From contig CAWGTU010000001.1 in the NCBI GenBank assembly GCA_963825635.1, forward strand, positions 1,755,800 to 1,819,799: a stretch of 64,000 nucleotides of DNA. Direction: 5' to 3'. The notes under the pieces were generated by a model, which saw only the letters and a list, made by a program, of their open reading frames with translations, was not told where the DNA came from and did not search any database. The stretch's first letter is position 1, and every line of letters starts with the position of its first letter. The DNA comes from JAOUEA01 sp963825635. Its GTDB lineage: Bacteria; Actinomycetota; UBA4738; HRBIN12. Below, one piece after another: positions 18,820 to 28,431 of the stretch. The translations under genes and the position numbers were made by a program.

Positions 18820-19473
18820 TCACGCGCCCGCGACCCCGGCGGAAGCAAGCTCGGCGATCCCGCGCGTGGTGATGATCTCGTCGATCGCTCCGTACTCCTT
18901 CGCCTCGTCGGCCGTGAGGATGAAGTCGCGGTCGGTGTCCTTGGCGACCTTCTCGATCGGCTGGCCGGTGTGATGGGCGATCAGCTTCTCGAGGAGCTGG
19001 CGCGACCGGGTGATCTCCTTGGCCTGGATCTCGATGTCGACGGCCTGACCCTCGGCGCCACCGTGCGGCTGGTGCAGCAGCACGCGTGAGTGCGGCAGGG
19101 CGAACCGCTTGCCCGGCGCCCCGGCGAGCAGCAGCACCGCTGCGGCGCTCGCGGCCTGGCCCATCACGATCGTGGACACGTCGGGCTTGATGTACTGCAT
19201 CGTGTCGTAGATCGCGAACAGCGACGTGATGACCCCACCCGGCGAGTTGATGTACAGGTGGATGTCCTTGTCGGGGTCCTCGCTCTCGAGGTGCAGCAGC
19301 TGCGCCATGATCAGGTTGCCGACGTTGTCGTCGATCGGGGTGCCGAGGAAGACGATGCGCTCCTTCAGCAGACGCGAGTAGATGTCGAACGAGCGCTCGC
19401 CGCGGCTCGTCTGCTCGACGACCACGGGCACCAGGTAGTCGTTGGCGGTGATGTTCGTTCGCATATCGGTCAT
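18820..19473 (-). CDS. clpP: ATP-dependent Clp protease proteolytic subunit ClpP
   Basis: Serine peptidase that forms the tetradecameric chamber. It has 217 residues. The catalytic triad is Ser109 in GQAASAA, His134 in LLHQPHGG and Asp in DTDRDF (about residue 183). The start at 19473 overlaps the tig stop (ATGA). The order tig-clpP-clpX is the usual one. Only one clpP is seen here, whereas many actinobacteria have two in tandem, so a second copy, if any, lies elsewhere. Confidence 0.96.
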   Translation of the reverse strand: MTDMRTNITANDYLVPVVVEQTSRGERSFDIYSRLLKERIVFLGTPIDDNVGNLIMAQLLHLESEDPDKDIHLYINSPGGVITSLFAIYDTMQYIKPDVSTIVMGQAASAAAVLLLAGAPGKRFALPHSRVLLHQPHGGAEGQAVDIEIQAKEITRSRQLLEKLIAHHTGQPIEKVAKDTDRDFILTADEAKEYGAIDEIITTRGIAELASAGVAGA

Positions 19474-20792
19474 GTCGTCTCCTCGGCGTCGTCGGAGGTC
19501 TCGGGTTCGATGTCGGCACGCTCGACCAGCAGATCGAGGGCCTTGCCTCTGATGATATCCCCGGCCAGCGTCACGATCTGACCGGTGCGTTCGAGCTGCT
19601 TCGCGAGCTCCTTCGGATCGCGACCGTAGGCCTCTGCGAGGGAGGTGATCTCGGTGCCCAGCTCGTCGGCGTCGACCTCGATCGACTCGGCCCTCGCGAC
19701 GCCCTCGAGGGCCAGGTCCGCCTTGATCGCCCGGATCGCGTGATCGCGCGAATCCTCTCGGAGCCGGGCCTCGTCCCACCCTTGGGCCTCGAGCAGGTCG
19801 TCGAGCGTCACCCCGGCGCGCTGGGCGCGCTCCCCGGCGCTGGCGACCCGGTGCTCGGTCTCGTCGTCGATCAGCGTGTCGGGGATGTCGACCTCGATCG
19901 AGTCGATCATGGCGTCGAGCACGCGGTCTCGGACCGTCCCCGCGACCTCGCGCTCCTTCATCTCGCCCAGGCGCGTGCGCAGGTCCTCGCGGAGCTGGTC
20001 GATCGTGTCGAACTCCGACGCGGTCTTCGCGAAGTCGTCGTCGGCCTCGGGGAGCTTGCGTGCCTTCACGTCCTTCACGAGCACGGTGAGGTCGGCGGTC
20101 ACGCCGGCGAGCGACTCCCCCGCCCCCGGTCCCATCTCCTCGGACACCTTGAGGATGTCGCCGGGCTTCGTGCCGGCCAGCTGCTCGTCGAGGGCGGCTC
20201 CGAACTCACCCGACCCGACGAAGTAGAGGTAGTCGGTCCGGGTCAGGCCGTCGATCTCCTCGTCGCCTGCGAGCGCCTTGACGTCGATCGTGGCGAAATC
20301 ACCGTCGATCACCGGCCGGTCGGCAGGCTCGAGCTCGGCGAACCGCTCACGCAGGCGATCGATCCACTCGTCGACGTCGGACTCGGCGACCTCGGCGCTC
20401 GGCTTCGTCACCTTCAGGCCCGAGTAGTCGCTCTCGCTCAGCTCGAGCCGGGGCCTGACCTCGACCACGGCGGTGAACACGAGGGGTGCATCGTCGGCGA
20501 ACCCCTCGAGGTCGATCTCCGGGTCGGCGATCGGGGCGAGGTCCTCGTCGGAGACCGCCCGACGGTAGTACTGGGGCACGGCGTGCTCGAGGAACTCGTC
20601 GCGCACGACCTCGCGCCCGATCTGGGCATCGATGATCTGCTTGGGCACCTTGCCCTTGCGGAACCCGGGGATCTTGACCTGGTTCGCGATGCTCTTGTAG
20701 GTGGCGTCGAGCTCCTTCGAGTACTCGTCGGGCGGGATCTCGACGGTGAGCTTGACGGTGTGCTTCTCGGTGTTCTCGACGGTCGTCTGCAT
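19470..20792 (-). CDS. tig: Trigger factor chaperone
   Basis: Ribosome-bound chaperone and prolyl isomerase. It has 440 residues. The ribosome-binding signature GFRKGKVPKQ is at about residues 44-53, the FKBP-like PPIase domain lies near residues 160-240, and a helical C-terminal domain and an acidic tail follow. TAGCCT on the minus strand (20808-20803) lies 10 bases before the ATG and is the likely promoter. The stop is coupled to clpP. Confidence 0.96.
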   Translation of the reverse strand: MQTTVENTEKHTVKLTVEIPPDEYSKELDATYKSIANQVKIPGFRKGKVPKQIIDAQIGREVVRDEFLEHAVPQYYRRAVSDEDLAPIADPEIDLEGFADDAPLVFTAVVEVRPRLELSESDYSGLKVTKPSAEVAESDVDEWIDRLRERFAELEPADRPVIDGDFATIDVKALAGDEEIDGLTRTDYLYFVGSGEFGAALDEQLAGTKPGDILKVSEEMGPGAGESLAGVTADLTVLVKDVKARKLPEADDDFAKTASEFDTIDQLREDLRTRLGEMKEREVAGTVRDRVLDAMIDSIEVDIPDTLIDDETEHRVASAGERAQRAGVTLDDLLEAQGWDEARLREDSRDHAIRAIKADLALEGVARAESIEVDADELGTEITSLAEAYGRDPKELAKQLERTGQIVTLAGDIIRGKALDLLVERADIEPETSDDAEETT

Positions 20793-20881
20793 AGGTCCAG
20801 TCAGGCTACCCGAGATCGTTTCGAGCGGTCCTCGGCCGAAGGTCCAGGCGTGGCGCGGGTGTCGGCCGATAGGCTCGGTGC
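20793..20881. promoter_or_regulatory. Divergent promoter region tig / inositol-phosphatase family gene
   Basis: Minus-strand TAGCCT (20808-20803) faces tig. Plus-strand TAGGCT (20870-20875) ends 6 bases before the GTG at 20882, again compatible with a leaderless mRNA. No -35 consensus or operator is evident. Confidence 0.5.
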
Positions 20882-21661
20882 GTGTTCGAGCACGAGCGCG
20901 CGTTCGCGAACGGACTGGCCGACCGGGCCGCTGACATCGGCATGGGCCTGTTCCTGGGCGACGGGCTCGAGGTCCGGCACAAGGCCGACCGTACCGTCGT
21001 GACCCAGGCCGACACGTCGATCGAGGCGATGGTGCGCGAGCAGGTCGCTGCGGCGTTCCCCGACGACCACGTGCTCGGCGAGGAGGAGGGCGGCACCGAC
21101 CGAGCGACCGGCCGCGTCTGGATCGTCGACCCCATCGACGCCACCGCCAACTACGCCCGGGGCATCCCGATCTGGGCCACGCTGATCGCCCTGCAGGTCC
21201 ACGGTGAGTTGGCGCTCGGGATCGTGAACGCCCCGGCGATCGGCGAGCGGTACGAGGCCGCACGCGGCGCCGGCGCGCGGATGAACGGCCGGCGGATCGG
21301 AGTCAGCGACGTCGGCCGCCTCGACGAGGCCCAGGTGTTCCACGCGGGGCTCGAGGCGTGGCCCGACGATCGCCGGCAGCGAGCCGTCGCGCTGCTCGAG
21401 CGAGCGCCCCGCACCCGCGGGTTCGGCGACTTCTGGGGACACACACTCGTCGCCCGGGGCGCCGGAGAAGCGATGATCGAGCCCGAGCTCAACCTGTGGG
21501 ACTACGCGGCGTTCCAGGTCGTGGTCGAGGAAGCCGGTGGCCGGGTCACCCAGCTCGACGGCTCGCCCACACGCCACCTCGGTAGCGTGGTCTCGTCGAA
21601 CGGGCGCGTGCACGACGAGATCCTCGCGGCGTTCTCCGGCGGACCACCTGCGCCGGGCTAG
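20882..21661 (+). CDS. Inositol monophosphatase family phosphatase (possibly histidinol-phosphatase HisN)
   Basis: Mg-dependent phosphatase of 259 residues. The metal-binding motifs are GEEEG (about residue 66), VDPIDATANYARG (about residues 82-94, with DPIDAT replacing the usual DPIDGT) and the C-terminal LWDYAAF. The length and ANYARGIP fit both inositol monophosphatase and the actinobacterial HisN-type histidinol-phosphate phosphatase; I favour HisN but cannot prove it. The GTG start follows a TAGGCT element directly. The stop overlaps the end of the convergent kinase-like gene by four bases. Confidence 0.82.
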   Translation: MFEHERAFANGLADRAADIGMGLFLGDGLEVRHKADRTVVTQADTSIEAMVREQVAAAFPDDHVLGEEEGGTDRATGRVWIVDPIDATANYARGIPIWATLIALQVHGELALGIVNAPAIGERYEAARGAGARMNGRRIGVSDVGRLDEAQVFHAGLEAWPDDRRQRAVALLERAPRTRGFGDFWGHTLVARGAGEAMIEPELNLWDYAAFQVVVEEAGGRVTQLDGSPTRHLGSVVSSNGRVHDEILAAFSGGPPAPG

Positions 21662-22505
21662 GCGGTCAGCAGGCGCTCGATCGTCGCGGCGTCGCCGGCG
21701 ACGACCTCGGCCGCCCCTTCCCGCGAGACGGGATCGGGATCTTGCAGCGTGTGGTTCGCCATATGCAGCGACCGCGACGCGGCGAAGATGCGGATCTCAC
21801 CGGGTTCCCGCTCCGGCCACGGCTCGAGGCGCTCGTACCCCTCGCGGAGGGCCCCCTCGAGGAGCTCGAACCGGGGGTGCGCCGCGAGCGCCCAGACCGT
21901 GACGCTGAGATCCTGCACCGGCCAGCCCGCCATCGCATCGTCGAAGTCGAGGATCGCGACACGGCCGTCGGATTGCACGAACACATTGTCCTCGTGGAGG
22001 TCGGCGTGCAGCATGCGGGGCGGCTCGGTCGCCAGCAGACGTTCGATCGCCTCGACGGTGAGCTCCCTCGTGCGCTCGAATGCCCCTCGTAGCCGGTCGT
22101 CGACGATGGTCGCGTGTGCCTGGTCGAAGGGCACCTCAGCCTCGCGGAACGGGTACGGCGAGTCCCACACCTGCATACCCGGAGGCAGGGCGAAGGATCG
22201 AGCGTGACGGTGCAGCCCGGCGATCGCTTCACCGAGGGCGGCAACGTGTTCGGGAGCCATGTCGTCGGCCAAGCGAGCGCCCTCGAGCCAGCCGAAGAGC
22301 ACGCACATGCGTGACTCGGGCACACCAGCATGCCGGGCCTCGACGACGAGGGACCCGTCGCGAGCCACGATCGGCGCCGGCACCCGCACCGACCCGTCGG
22401 CGCGATCAGGTCGTACCGCTCGAGCGCCCGCGCGGCGAGGCGCCGGAGTCGCTCGGTGCGCTGGTCGCTCGACAGCTCGAGGAAGGCGTCGCCCGAGGCG
22501 CTCAC
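21658..22505 (-). pseudogene. Aminoglycoside-phosphotransferase-family kinase with a frame break
   Basis: Protein-kinase-fold phosphotransferase. The catalytic motif HADLHEDNVF and the metal-binding DFDDA are intact in the C-terminal part. The N-terminal 37 or so residues are in another frame, starting from a GTG at 22505 that overlaps the stop of the upstream cyclodeaminase gene (GTGA). The frames join if one G is restored near 22397 (CCGACGGG instead of CCGGACGGG), giving RYDLIAP-DGSVRVP. It is either a sequencing indel or a recent lesion. Small-molecule, homoserine or choline kinase roles are all possible. Confidence 0.75.
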
Positions 22506-23479
22506 AGCTCGATCGTGTCGCCGAGTTCAGCCGCGGCGGCCATCACGGCGTTGGCGGCCGCGACGTCCTGCACGCCGACGCCCGTGAGGTCGCAGACGGT
22601 CACCTGCGCCGGATCGGTTCGACCGAGCGCCTCGCCCGCACAGACCCGGCCGAGCTCGACCGCCCGTGCCTCCTGGTCGGGTGCGTGCTGCAACTCGCCC
22701 AGCGTGCGGCACTGCTCCCGCGAATCGACCACGAGCAGATCGGCACGCCGCAGGATCTCGGGGTCGAGCTCCTGCTTGCCCTGCCCGTCGGAGCCCACGG
22801 CCGTCACGTGGACGCCCGGCGCGAGCCACCCCATGTCGACGAGCGGTCCGTGTGCGGCCGTGCAGGTGATCACCACGTCGGCGCCGTCGACCGTCTCCTG
22901 GGCGGACCCGAGATGCTTGACCGCGCAAGTATCCCCGAGGCGGACCTGCAGGTCCTGGGCGGCACGCGCTGCATGCGCAGGGTTCCGTCCCCAGACCCGC
23001 ACCTCGGAGAAGCCGGGCCGCACCTCGGCGAGCGCCTCGACCTGGTAGCGGGCCTGGGCGCCGGTGCCGATCACGGCCACCCGATCGACACGCTCGGGTG
23101 CCATGTGTCGCGCCGCCACACCCCCCGCCGCTCCCGTCCGCAGGTCGGTGAGGTACCCGCCGTCGAGCAGGAACGCCGCCGGCGATCCGTCACGCGCATC
23201 GAAGACGATCACGAGCCCGTCGATCGCCGGCGGCTCGAGCCCGTAGAAACCGCTCGCGGCCTTCACCGCATAGTACGGGGAACCGTGGAGGTGCCCGGCC
23301 TTCACATGGATCTCACCCCGGGCCTCGGGCACGTCGAGGTGGATCACCCCGGGGAGCTCGGCGGCGCCTGACGAGTAGGCGATGAACGCTCGCTCGCACG
23401 CGTCGATGCACGCTCGCATGTCGATCGCCGCTCGCACGTCGTCGGCTCGGAGGATGCGGACCCGACCCACGGTCGCCAC
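22502..23479 (-). CDS. Ornithine cyclodeaminase/mu-crystallin family dehydrogenase
   Basis: It has 325 residues. The Rossmann motif VAVIGTGAQARYQ (about residues 139-151) and the family signature LRTGAAGGVAARHMAP are present, plus a conserved Lys in HVKAGH near residue 60. Members deaminate ornithine to proline or act as alanine, ketimine or other imino-acid reductases, and the substrate cannot be told here. It is divergent from an aminotransferase across 77 bases, which suggests a shared amino-acid pathway. It is translationally coupled to the kinase-like gene. Confidence 0.87.
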   Translation of the reverse strand: MATVGRVRILRADDVRAAIDMRACIDACERAFIAYSSGAAELPGVIHLDVPEARGEIHVKAGHLHGSPYYAVKAASGFYGLEPPAIDGLVIVFDARDGSPAAFLLDGGYLTDLRTGAAGGVAARHMAPERVDRVAVIGTGAQARYQVEALAEVRPGFSEVRVWGRNPAHAARAAQDLQVRLGDTCAVKHLGSAQETVDGADVVITCTAAHGPLVDMGWLAPGVHVTAVGSDGQGKQELDPEILRRADLLVVDSREQCRTLGELQHAPDQEARAVELGRVCAGEALGRTDPAQVTVCDLTGVGVQDVAAANAVMAAAAELGDTIEL

Positions 23480-23556
23480 CCTACCGGCAGCCTGCCCGGC
23501 GATGCGCGGGCATCGGGTGCTACGGTCGCGGGGTCACCCCGACGAAGGGCTCACGC

Positions 23557-24687
23557 ATGACGATCGAGCAGTTCCGCATGGAGCGCTACCAGTCCCTGCA
23601 CTGGCACGAGGTCGACCACGACCTGTCGGAGTCGGGGGTGGTGCCGATGTCGATCCGCGAGCTGCTCGGGCCCGTGGCCGACGCCGAGGCGTTCCTCGCG
23701 ACGACGCTCGGCTATCCCCTCTCGGAAGGCTCCGAGGAGGCGCGCGCCAACGTCGCCGCCTGGTACCCGGGAGCCACCGCGGAGAACGTGACGATGGTCA
23801 ACGGCGGGTCCGAGGCGAACTTCCTCGCGCTCTGGGCGCTGCTGGAACCCGGCGACCGCCTCGCGTTCATGGTTCCCAACTACATGCAGGGCTGGGGGCT
23901 GGGATCGGCGTTCGGACGCGCGAGTGACCGGGTGCGGCTGCGCCTCGGTGACGACGGATGGACGCTCGACGTCGACCAGCTGCACGACGCGGTCACGAAG
24001 CGGACGAAGGCCGTGATGGTCTGCAACCCGAACAATCCCACCGGTCACATGCTCACCGAGCGGGAGATGGACGAGGTGGTGAAGGCCGCCGACCGCGCCG
24101 ACGCGTGGATCGTCTCCGACGAGATCTACCGGGGCGCGGAGCTCGAGGGGGACGTCGCCACGCCCACGTTCTTCGGGCGCTACGACAAGGTGATCGTGAC
24201 GAGTGGGCTCTCGAAGGCGTTCGCGATGCCGGGATTGCGCGTCGGATGGGCGGTCGCCCCCCCGAAGATGATCGCCCGGATCTGGGAGCGCCACGACTAC
24301 ACGACGCTCACCCCATCGGCGGTGAGCGACCGCCTCGCCGCGTTCGCGATGCTGCCCGACGTGCGCGAGGCGATCCTCGGTCGCACGCGGGCGATCGTGC
24401 GGGCCAACTACCCGCGGCTCGAGGCGTGGCTGCGGACCCACGACGACATCTTCACCTGGGACCGTCCCGACGCCGGCGCGATCGCCTACGCGAAGTACGA
24501 CCTGCCGATCAAGAGCCTCGAGCTCGCCGAGCGCATCCGGACCGAGCGGAGCGTGCTGCTCGTGCCCGGCGACATGTTCGGCCTGAAGAAGGGGCTCCGG
24601 TTCGGCTTCGGCTACGACATCGAGCACACGCTGAAGGGGCTGTCCCTCGCCGACGATGTGCTGGCCGAGATCGCCGCCGCTCGCTGA
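23557..24687 (+). CDS. PLP-dependent class I/II aminotransferase
   Basis: It has 376 residues, fold type I. PLP-binding elements are NGGSEAN (phosphate cup), NPNNPTGH (Asn159), SDEIYRG (Asp188) and the Schiff-base Lys220 in TSGLSKAFAMPGLRVGW. A TACGGT -10-like hexamer at 23521 precedes the ATG by 30 bases. The divergent cyclodeaminase-family gene makes an amino-acid catabolic or imino-acid pair plausible. Substrate is unknown; the N-terminal HWHEVDHDLSESGV resembles enzymes close to capreomycidine synthase or aspartate aminotransferases. Confidence 0.85.
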   Translation: MTIEQFRMERYQSLHWHEVDHDLSESGVVPMSIRELLGPVADAEAFLATTLGYPLSEGSEEARANVAAWYPGATAENVTMVNGGSEANFLALWALLEPGDRLAFMVPNYMQGWGLGSAFGRASDRVRLRLGDDGWTLDVDQLHDAVTKRTKAVMVCNPNNPTGHMLTEREMDEVVKAADRADAWIVSDEIYRGAELEGDVATPTFFGRYDKVIVTSGLSKAFAMPGLRVGWAVAPPKMIARIWERHDYTTLTPSAVSDRLAAFAMLPDVREAILGRTRAIVRANYPRLEAWLRTHDDIFTWDRPDAGAIAYAKYDLPIKSLELAERIRTERSVLLVPGDMFGLKKGLRFGFGYDIEHTLKGLSLADDVLAEIAAAR

Positions 24688-24716
24688 GATCCCCACCCCC
24701 CGTCGGACCACCTCGC

Positions 24717-24722
24717 TAGGCT
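24717..24722 (+). promoter_or_regulatory. TAGGCT -10 element before the interrupted glycosylase gene
   Basis: TAGGCT ends 7 bases before the ATG at 24730, the same geometry as for fabD. No ribosome binding site is seen, so a leaderless mRNA is likely. Confidence 0.45.
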
Positions 24723-24729
24723 GCTCGCC

Positions 24730-25447
24730 ATGGTTACGCGATGCGAATGGGCGCCCCTCGATCAGCCCAGCTACCTCGCCTACCACGACGAGGAGTGGGG
24801 CGTGCCCGTACACGACGACGCGCACCTGTTCGAGATGCTCACGTGAGGCGCCAGCCGGCGACGAGACCTAGGAGGGGAGCGGCCGCTGCGAGTGGGCGCC
24901 CCTCGATCAGCCCAGCTACCTCGCCTACCACGACGAGGAGTGGGGCGTGCCCGTACACGACGACGTGCACCTGTTCGAGATGCTCACGCTCGAGGGCGCA
25001 CAGGCCGGCCTGAGCTGGTCGACGATCCTCAACAAGCGCGAGGGGTATCGGCGGGCGTTCGGCGGCTTCGATCCCTCGAAGGTCGCGCGCTACTCCCCGT
25101 CGAAGGTCGAGCGTCTCCTCGCCGACCCGAGCATCGTCCGCAACCGACTGAAGGTGGAGTCCACGGTGGTGAACGCTCGTGCCGTGCTCGACGTGCAGGA
25201 CGAGCTCGGCTCCCTCGACGCGCTGCTGTGGTCCTTCGTCGACGGCGCTCCCCTGGTGAACCGGTGGCAGGGCCTCGGCGACATCCCCGCCGAGACCGAC
25301 ACCTCACGCGCGATGTCGAAGGACCTCAAGCGTCGAGGCTTCCGTTTCGTCGGCCCGACGGTCTGCTACGCGTTCATGCAGGCGTGCGGCCTCGTGAACG
25401 ACCACGTCGTGTCGTGCTTCCGACATCGACAGCTCGGTGGGCGATAG
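24730..25447 (+). pseudogene. tag: DNA-3-methyladenine glycosylase I, interrupted by an internal partial duplication
   Basis: Tag removes 3-methyladenine from alkylated DNA. The ATG at 24730 opens 37 codons (CEWAPLDQPSYLAYHDEEWG, ending FEMLT) and then meets TGA at 24844. The same segment is repeated from 24887 and continues into an otherwise complete Tag (LEGAQAGLSW, KREGYRRAF, CYAFMQACGLVNDH) to 25447. The second copy has an in-frame TAG at 24869 and no ATG/GTG before codon GTG 24947. Deleting one 145-bp unit would restore a full-length Tag in frame. The window sequence therefore codes only a truncated or N-terminally shortened product. Confidence 0.85.
24742..24988 (+). repeat. 102-bp direct repeat with 43-bp spacer inside tag
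   Basis: Copies at 24742-24843 and 24887-24988 differ at only two or three positions (GAA/GAG near the start, GCG/GTG near the end). The 43-base spacer begins TGAGGCGCCAGCCGGC, a gapped match to GAGGGCGCACAGGCCGGC downstream of copy 2. It looks like a slightly corrupted extension of the duplicated unit. This points either to a recent imperfect tandem duplication or to a misjoined, low-quality contig end. Confidence 0.88.
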
Positions 25448-25487
25448 GGGTTGTAGCCAGGGACCGCTGCCGATCCCTCCGGGATGG

Positions 25488-26159
25488 TCAAGCCGCGAGT
25501 CGGCCGTCGCTGATCTCGACGACGCGATCCGCGTAGTGCGTCATGCGCGTGTCGTGGGTGACCACGACGGCCGCCGTTCCCCGACCCTTGACCTCATCGC
25601 GGATCAGCTCCATCACCTGCTCGCCGAGCTTCGAGTCGAGCGCGCTCGTGGGCTCGTCGAACAGCACCAGCTCGGGCTCGTTCATCAGCGCGCGTCCGAT
25701 CGCGACGCGCTGGCGCTCGCCGCCCGAGAGCTGGCCCGGAAGGTTGTCGACCCGGTGGGCGAGGCCGAGCTCCTCGAGCAGGGTGAGCGCACGCTGCTCG
25801 GCCGAGCGGCCCGTGTTCCCTGCGAGGTCGCCGACGACGAGCAGGTTCTCCTTCGCGGTGAGGAACGGCACGAGGTTCGCACCCTGGAACACGAACCCGA
25901 CGAACTCACGACGGAACCGCGTGAGCTGCTTCCTTCCGTAGCCGCTGATCTCGTGGGGTCCGACCCGCACCGTGCCCTCGGTCGGGGCGAGCAGGCCGCC
26001 CGCGATCGAGAGCAGCGTCGTCTTGCCCGACCCCGACGGACCGACGAGCGCGACCATCTCGTCGCCGGCGACGTCGAGCGACGCGTGGTCGAGGGCGACG
26101 ACCTCGGTGTCACCCGATCCGTACGTCTTGCGAACGTCTTGCAGCGTCAACGCGGGCAT
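25488..26159 (-). CDS. ABC transporter ATP-binding protein (MacB/LolD type)
   Basis: It has 223 residues. Walker A is VGPSGSGKTT, the Q-loop VFQGANLVPFLT, the signature LSGGERQRVAIGRAL, Walker B LVLFDEPTSALD, and the H-loop VTHDTR. The FQ.xNLVPFLT pattern is typical of MacB/LolD/FtsE-like ATPases that power FtsX-type permeases. Its start overlaps the stop of the neighbouring permease (TGATG). It is the third gene of a permease-permease-ATPase operon. Confidence 0.93.
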   Translation of the reverse strand: MPALTLQDVRKTYGSGDTEVVALDHASLDVAGDEMVALVGPSGSGKTTLLSIAGGLLAPTEGTVRVGPHEISGYGRKQLTRFRREFVGFVFQGANLVPFLTAKENLLVVGDLAGNTGRSAEQRALTLLEELGLAHRVDNLPGQLSGGERQRVAIGRALMNEPELVLFDEPTSALDSKLGEQVMELIRDEVKGRGTAAVVVTHDTRMTHYADRVVEISDGRLAA

Positions 26160-27259
26160 CAGCTTCCTCCTACGGCGGTGGCGGGGTCGATGCGCACGAC
26201 CCGGCGGAACGAGATCGCGCTGCCGATCAGCGCGGTGACGACGAGGCCGACGATCGTGATCACGGCCCGGCGGATCTCCAGGTCGAGCGGGATCGCGTCG
26301 GGGATCACGGCCGCCAGGCCCAGGGTGATGGCGCCGCCCACGAGGAAGGCGCCGAGGGCGATCAGCACGGCCTGCAGGCTGAGGCCTGCGGCGATCGACC
26401 GCGACGAGGTGCCCACGGCCTTCAGCACGCCGAACAAGCCGACCCGCTCGAGCGTGAGCAGCGCGAAGAACAACGCCACCACGAGCCCGGCGACCACGAA
26501 CGTGACGGTGATGATCGCCACGAAGATGCTCTGCTGGTCGCTCACCCCCGGCAGCCCCAGGATCGCGTCCTGCTTCGTGAGCGCCGAGACGCCGGGCACT
26601 TGCTCGTCGATATCGCTCGCGAGCGAGCCGGAATCGACGCCGGCATCTCCGGTGACGAGGAGCACCTGCGACGCACCGGCACCGAGGGTGGCGGCCGGCA
26701 GGTTGTCTCGAACGACCGTGTTCCAGGTCTCGGGGTCCATCCAGACCGCGCCCTGCAGCTGGAACGTCGTGCCGTCGACGAAGCCGGCGACCGTCACCTC
26801 GGTGCGGCTCGAGCCGAAGCCCACCGTCTCGCCGGTCTCGATGCCCTCGTCGGCGAACGAACGATCGAACCAGGCCTCCCCCGTCGCCGGCGGGGCGGGC
26901 ACGCGTTCGTTCGGCGCCTCGTAGGCGAACATCGCGGCGTCGAGCACCTCGTTCGACCCCGGCAGCCCGGATGGGCTGCTGCACCACGCTGAGGCCCGTC
27001 ACGGTGTCGACCCCGGCACGGCCGCGACCTGCTCGCCCGTCGAGGCGTCGATCCGCGACCGGAAGAACGAGTCGTTCGCCTCGCGGCTGAACACGAACAC
27101 CCCCGCCGACTGCGCATCGAGCGCCCGCGTGGCTCCCAGGAACAGACCGTCCAGAAGCCCGCCCAGCAGCAGGATCAGGACCACGATCAGCGTCAGGGCA
27201 CCGCCGGCGGTGAGGAAGCGGGCGGGCCTGCGGATCAGCTCCTTCCACGCGGTCTTCAC
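26159..27259 (-). pseudogene. FtsX/MacB-type ABC permease with two compensating frame shifts
   Basis: The N-terminal helix (WKELIRRPARFLTAGGALTLIVV) and the C-terminal FtsX domain (three helices, about 26159-26560) are in one frame. A stop interrupts that frame near 26998. The frames join if one G is added near 27008 (VPG-VDTVTGLS) and one base is removed near 26965 (QQPS-GLPGSNEV). The two errors lie about 45 bases apart and cancel. The protein is therefore either intact in the real genome, with two assembly indels here, or newly damaged. The GTG start overlaps the stop of the upstream permease. Confidence 0.8.
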
Positions 27260-28389
27260 TCGAGGCCACCTCCGGCCTGGCGCTGGGTCGCCGCGGCGGG
27301 ATCGAGGCGGGCGACGCGGCGCATCGACGCGACCGACGAGACGAGGGCCAGCACGAGGATCGCCGCCCCCGTGCGCAGGATCAGGCTCGGGTCGGCCGTG
27401 ACCTCGAGGCCGCCGCTCCCTCCGCGCGTCGCGAGCCACAGCAGGCCTGCGGCGAGCGCGATGCCGGCGACCGCGACGATCGCGACCTGCAGGGCGATGT
27501 TCGCCAGCAGGAACCAGGTGCTCGCGCCGACCGCGCGCAGCAGCGTGAGCGACGACGTCTTCTGCACCGTGAGGATCAGGAAGAACACCCACGTGACGAG
27601 CACGACCACGATGAACGCGAGCAGGAGGATCACCGCGAACGACTGCGTGATCGATCCGACGCCCGGCAGGTTCTCGATCGCTGTCGCCACGTCGCTCGCA
27701 TCCACACCCTCGACCGCCTCGTCGATCGAGGCGGCGAGCGCCTCGGGGTCGACGCCGGGCTCGGGCTGCACGGCCACGAGGGTCGGCAGCACCGACGGCG
27801 CCTCGGGATTGCCCGCCACGACGAGCTGCTCGTACGTCGCGTAGGTCGTGTACAGGGTGGGCTGCACGCTGAACCGCGCGTCGCTCGCGAGGCCGACGAT
27901 CTCGACCGGCACGTCGCCGGGCACGATGCTGACCACGTCGCCGATGCCGAATCCGGCATCGGCGTCCACGTCGCTCGCGACGGCCTCGCCGTCGCGCTCG
28001 GGGAGCCGACCCTCGACCAGGGTGGTGGGCTCTGCAGGCCCGCCGAGCACGAAGCCGAACACCGTCGTGTCGACGAGCTCGCCCCCGCCCACGTCGGCGG
28101 TGAACGTCCCCTCCCCCAACGGCTCCGCCCGGGCCACGCCGTCGACCCGAGCGACCGCGTCCACCTGATCAGGCGTCACGACGCTTCCCTCGACGGCTCC
28201 TCGTGCGTCCGCGTTGAACACGAGGACCTCGGCCGACTGGTTCTCGAGCCCGTCGGTGAAGGAGCCCAGCAGACCGGCCGCGAGCGTCTGTTGGAACAGG
28301 ATCAGGAAGACGAGCAGCGCGACAGCGCCGATCAACAGCCCGAAGCGCAGCTTCGCGCGTCGGATCTCCGCGAGGGCCAGCCTCAGCAT
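27256..28389 (-). CDS. FtsX/MacB-type ABC permease
   Basis: It has 377 residues: one N-terminal helix (about residues 17-37), a long extracytoplasmic domain, then three C-terminal helices of the FtsX domain (for example FAVILLLAFIVVVLVTWVFFLIL). This is the MacB/LolC-like layout used for mechanotransmission or lipid/peptide export. The start at 28389 (MLRLALAEIRR) is preferred over upstream in-frame codons because the next gene promoter lies there. It heads a three-gene exporter operon divergent from the CarH-like regulator. The substrate is unknown. Confidence 0.86.
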   Translation of the reverse strand: MLRLALAEIRRAKLRFGLLIGAVALLVFLILFQQTLAAGLLGSFTDGLENQSAEVLVFNADARGAVEGSVVTPDQVDAVARVDGVARAEPLGEGTFTADVGGGELVDTTVFGFVLGGPAEPTTLVEGRLPERDGEAVASDVDADAGFGIGDVVSIVPGDVPVEIVGLASDARFSVQPTLYTTYATYEQLVVAGNPEAPSVLPTLVAVQPEPGVDPEALAASIDEAVEGVDASDVATAIENLPGVGSITQSFAVILLLAFIVVVLVTWVFFLILTVQKTSSLTLLRAVGASTWFLLANIALQVAIVAVAGIALAAGLLWLATRGGSGGLEVTADPSLILRTGAAILVLALVSSVASMRRVARLDPAAATQRQAGGGLE

Positions 28390-28431
28390 CGCGGGGTCCG
28401 CTCCGTCGTCGTTCCCTCGTGCATGTGGGCC

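Noticed and set aside
24844..24889. Programmed ribosome bypass over the tag spacer
   Set aside because: No take-off/landing codon signals or stimulatory hairpin could be identified; duplication or misassembly is simpler.
24742..24988. Insertion sequence in tag
   Set aside because: There is no transposase, terminal inverted repeat or foreign sequence. The inserted DNA is a copy of the gene itself plus a 43-base spacer.
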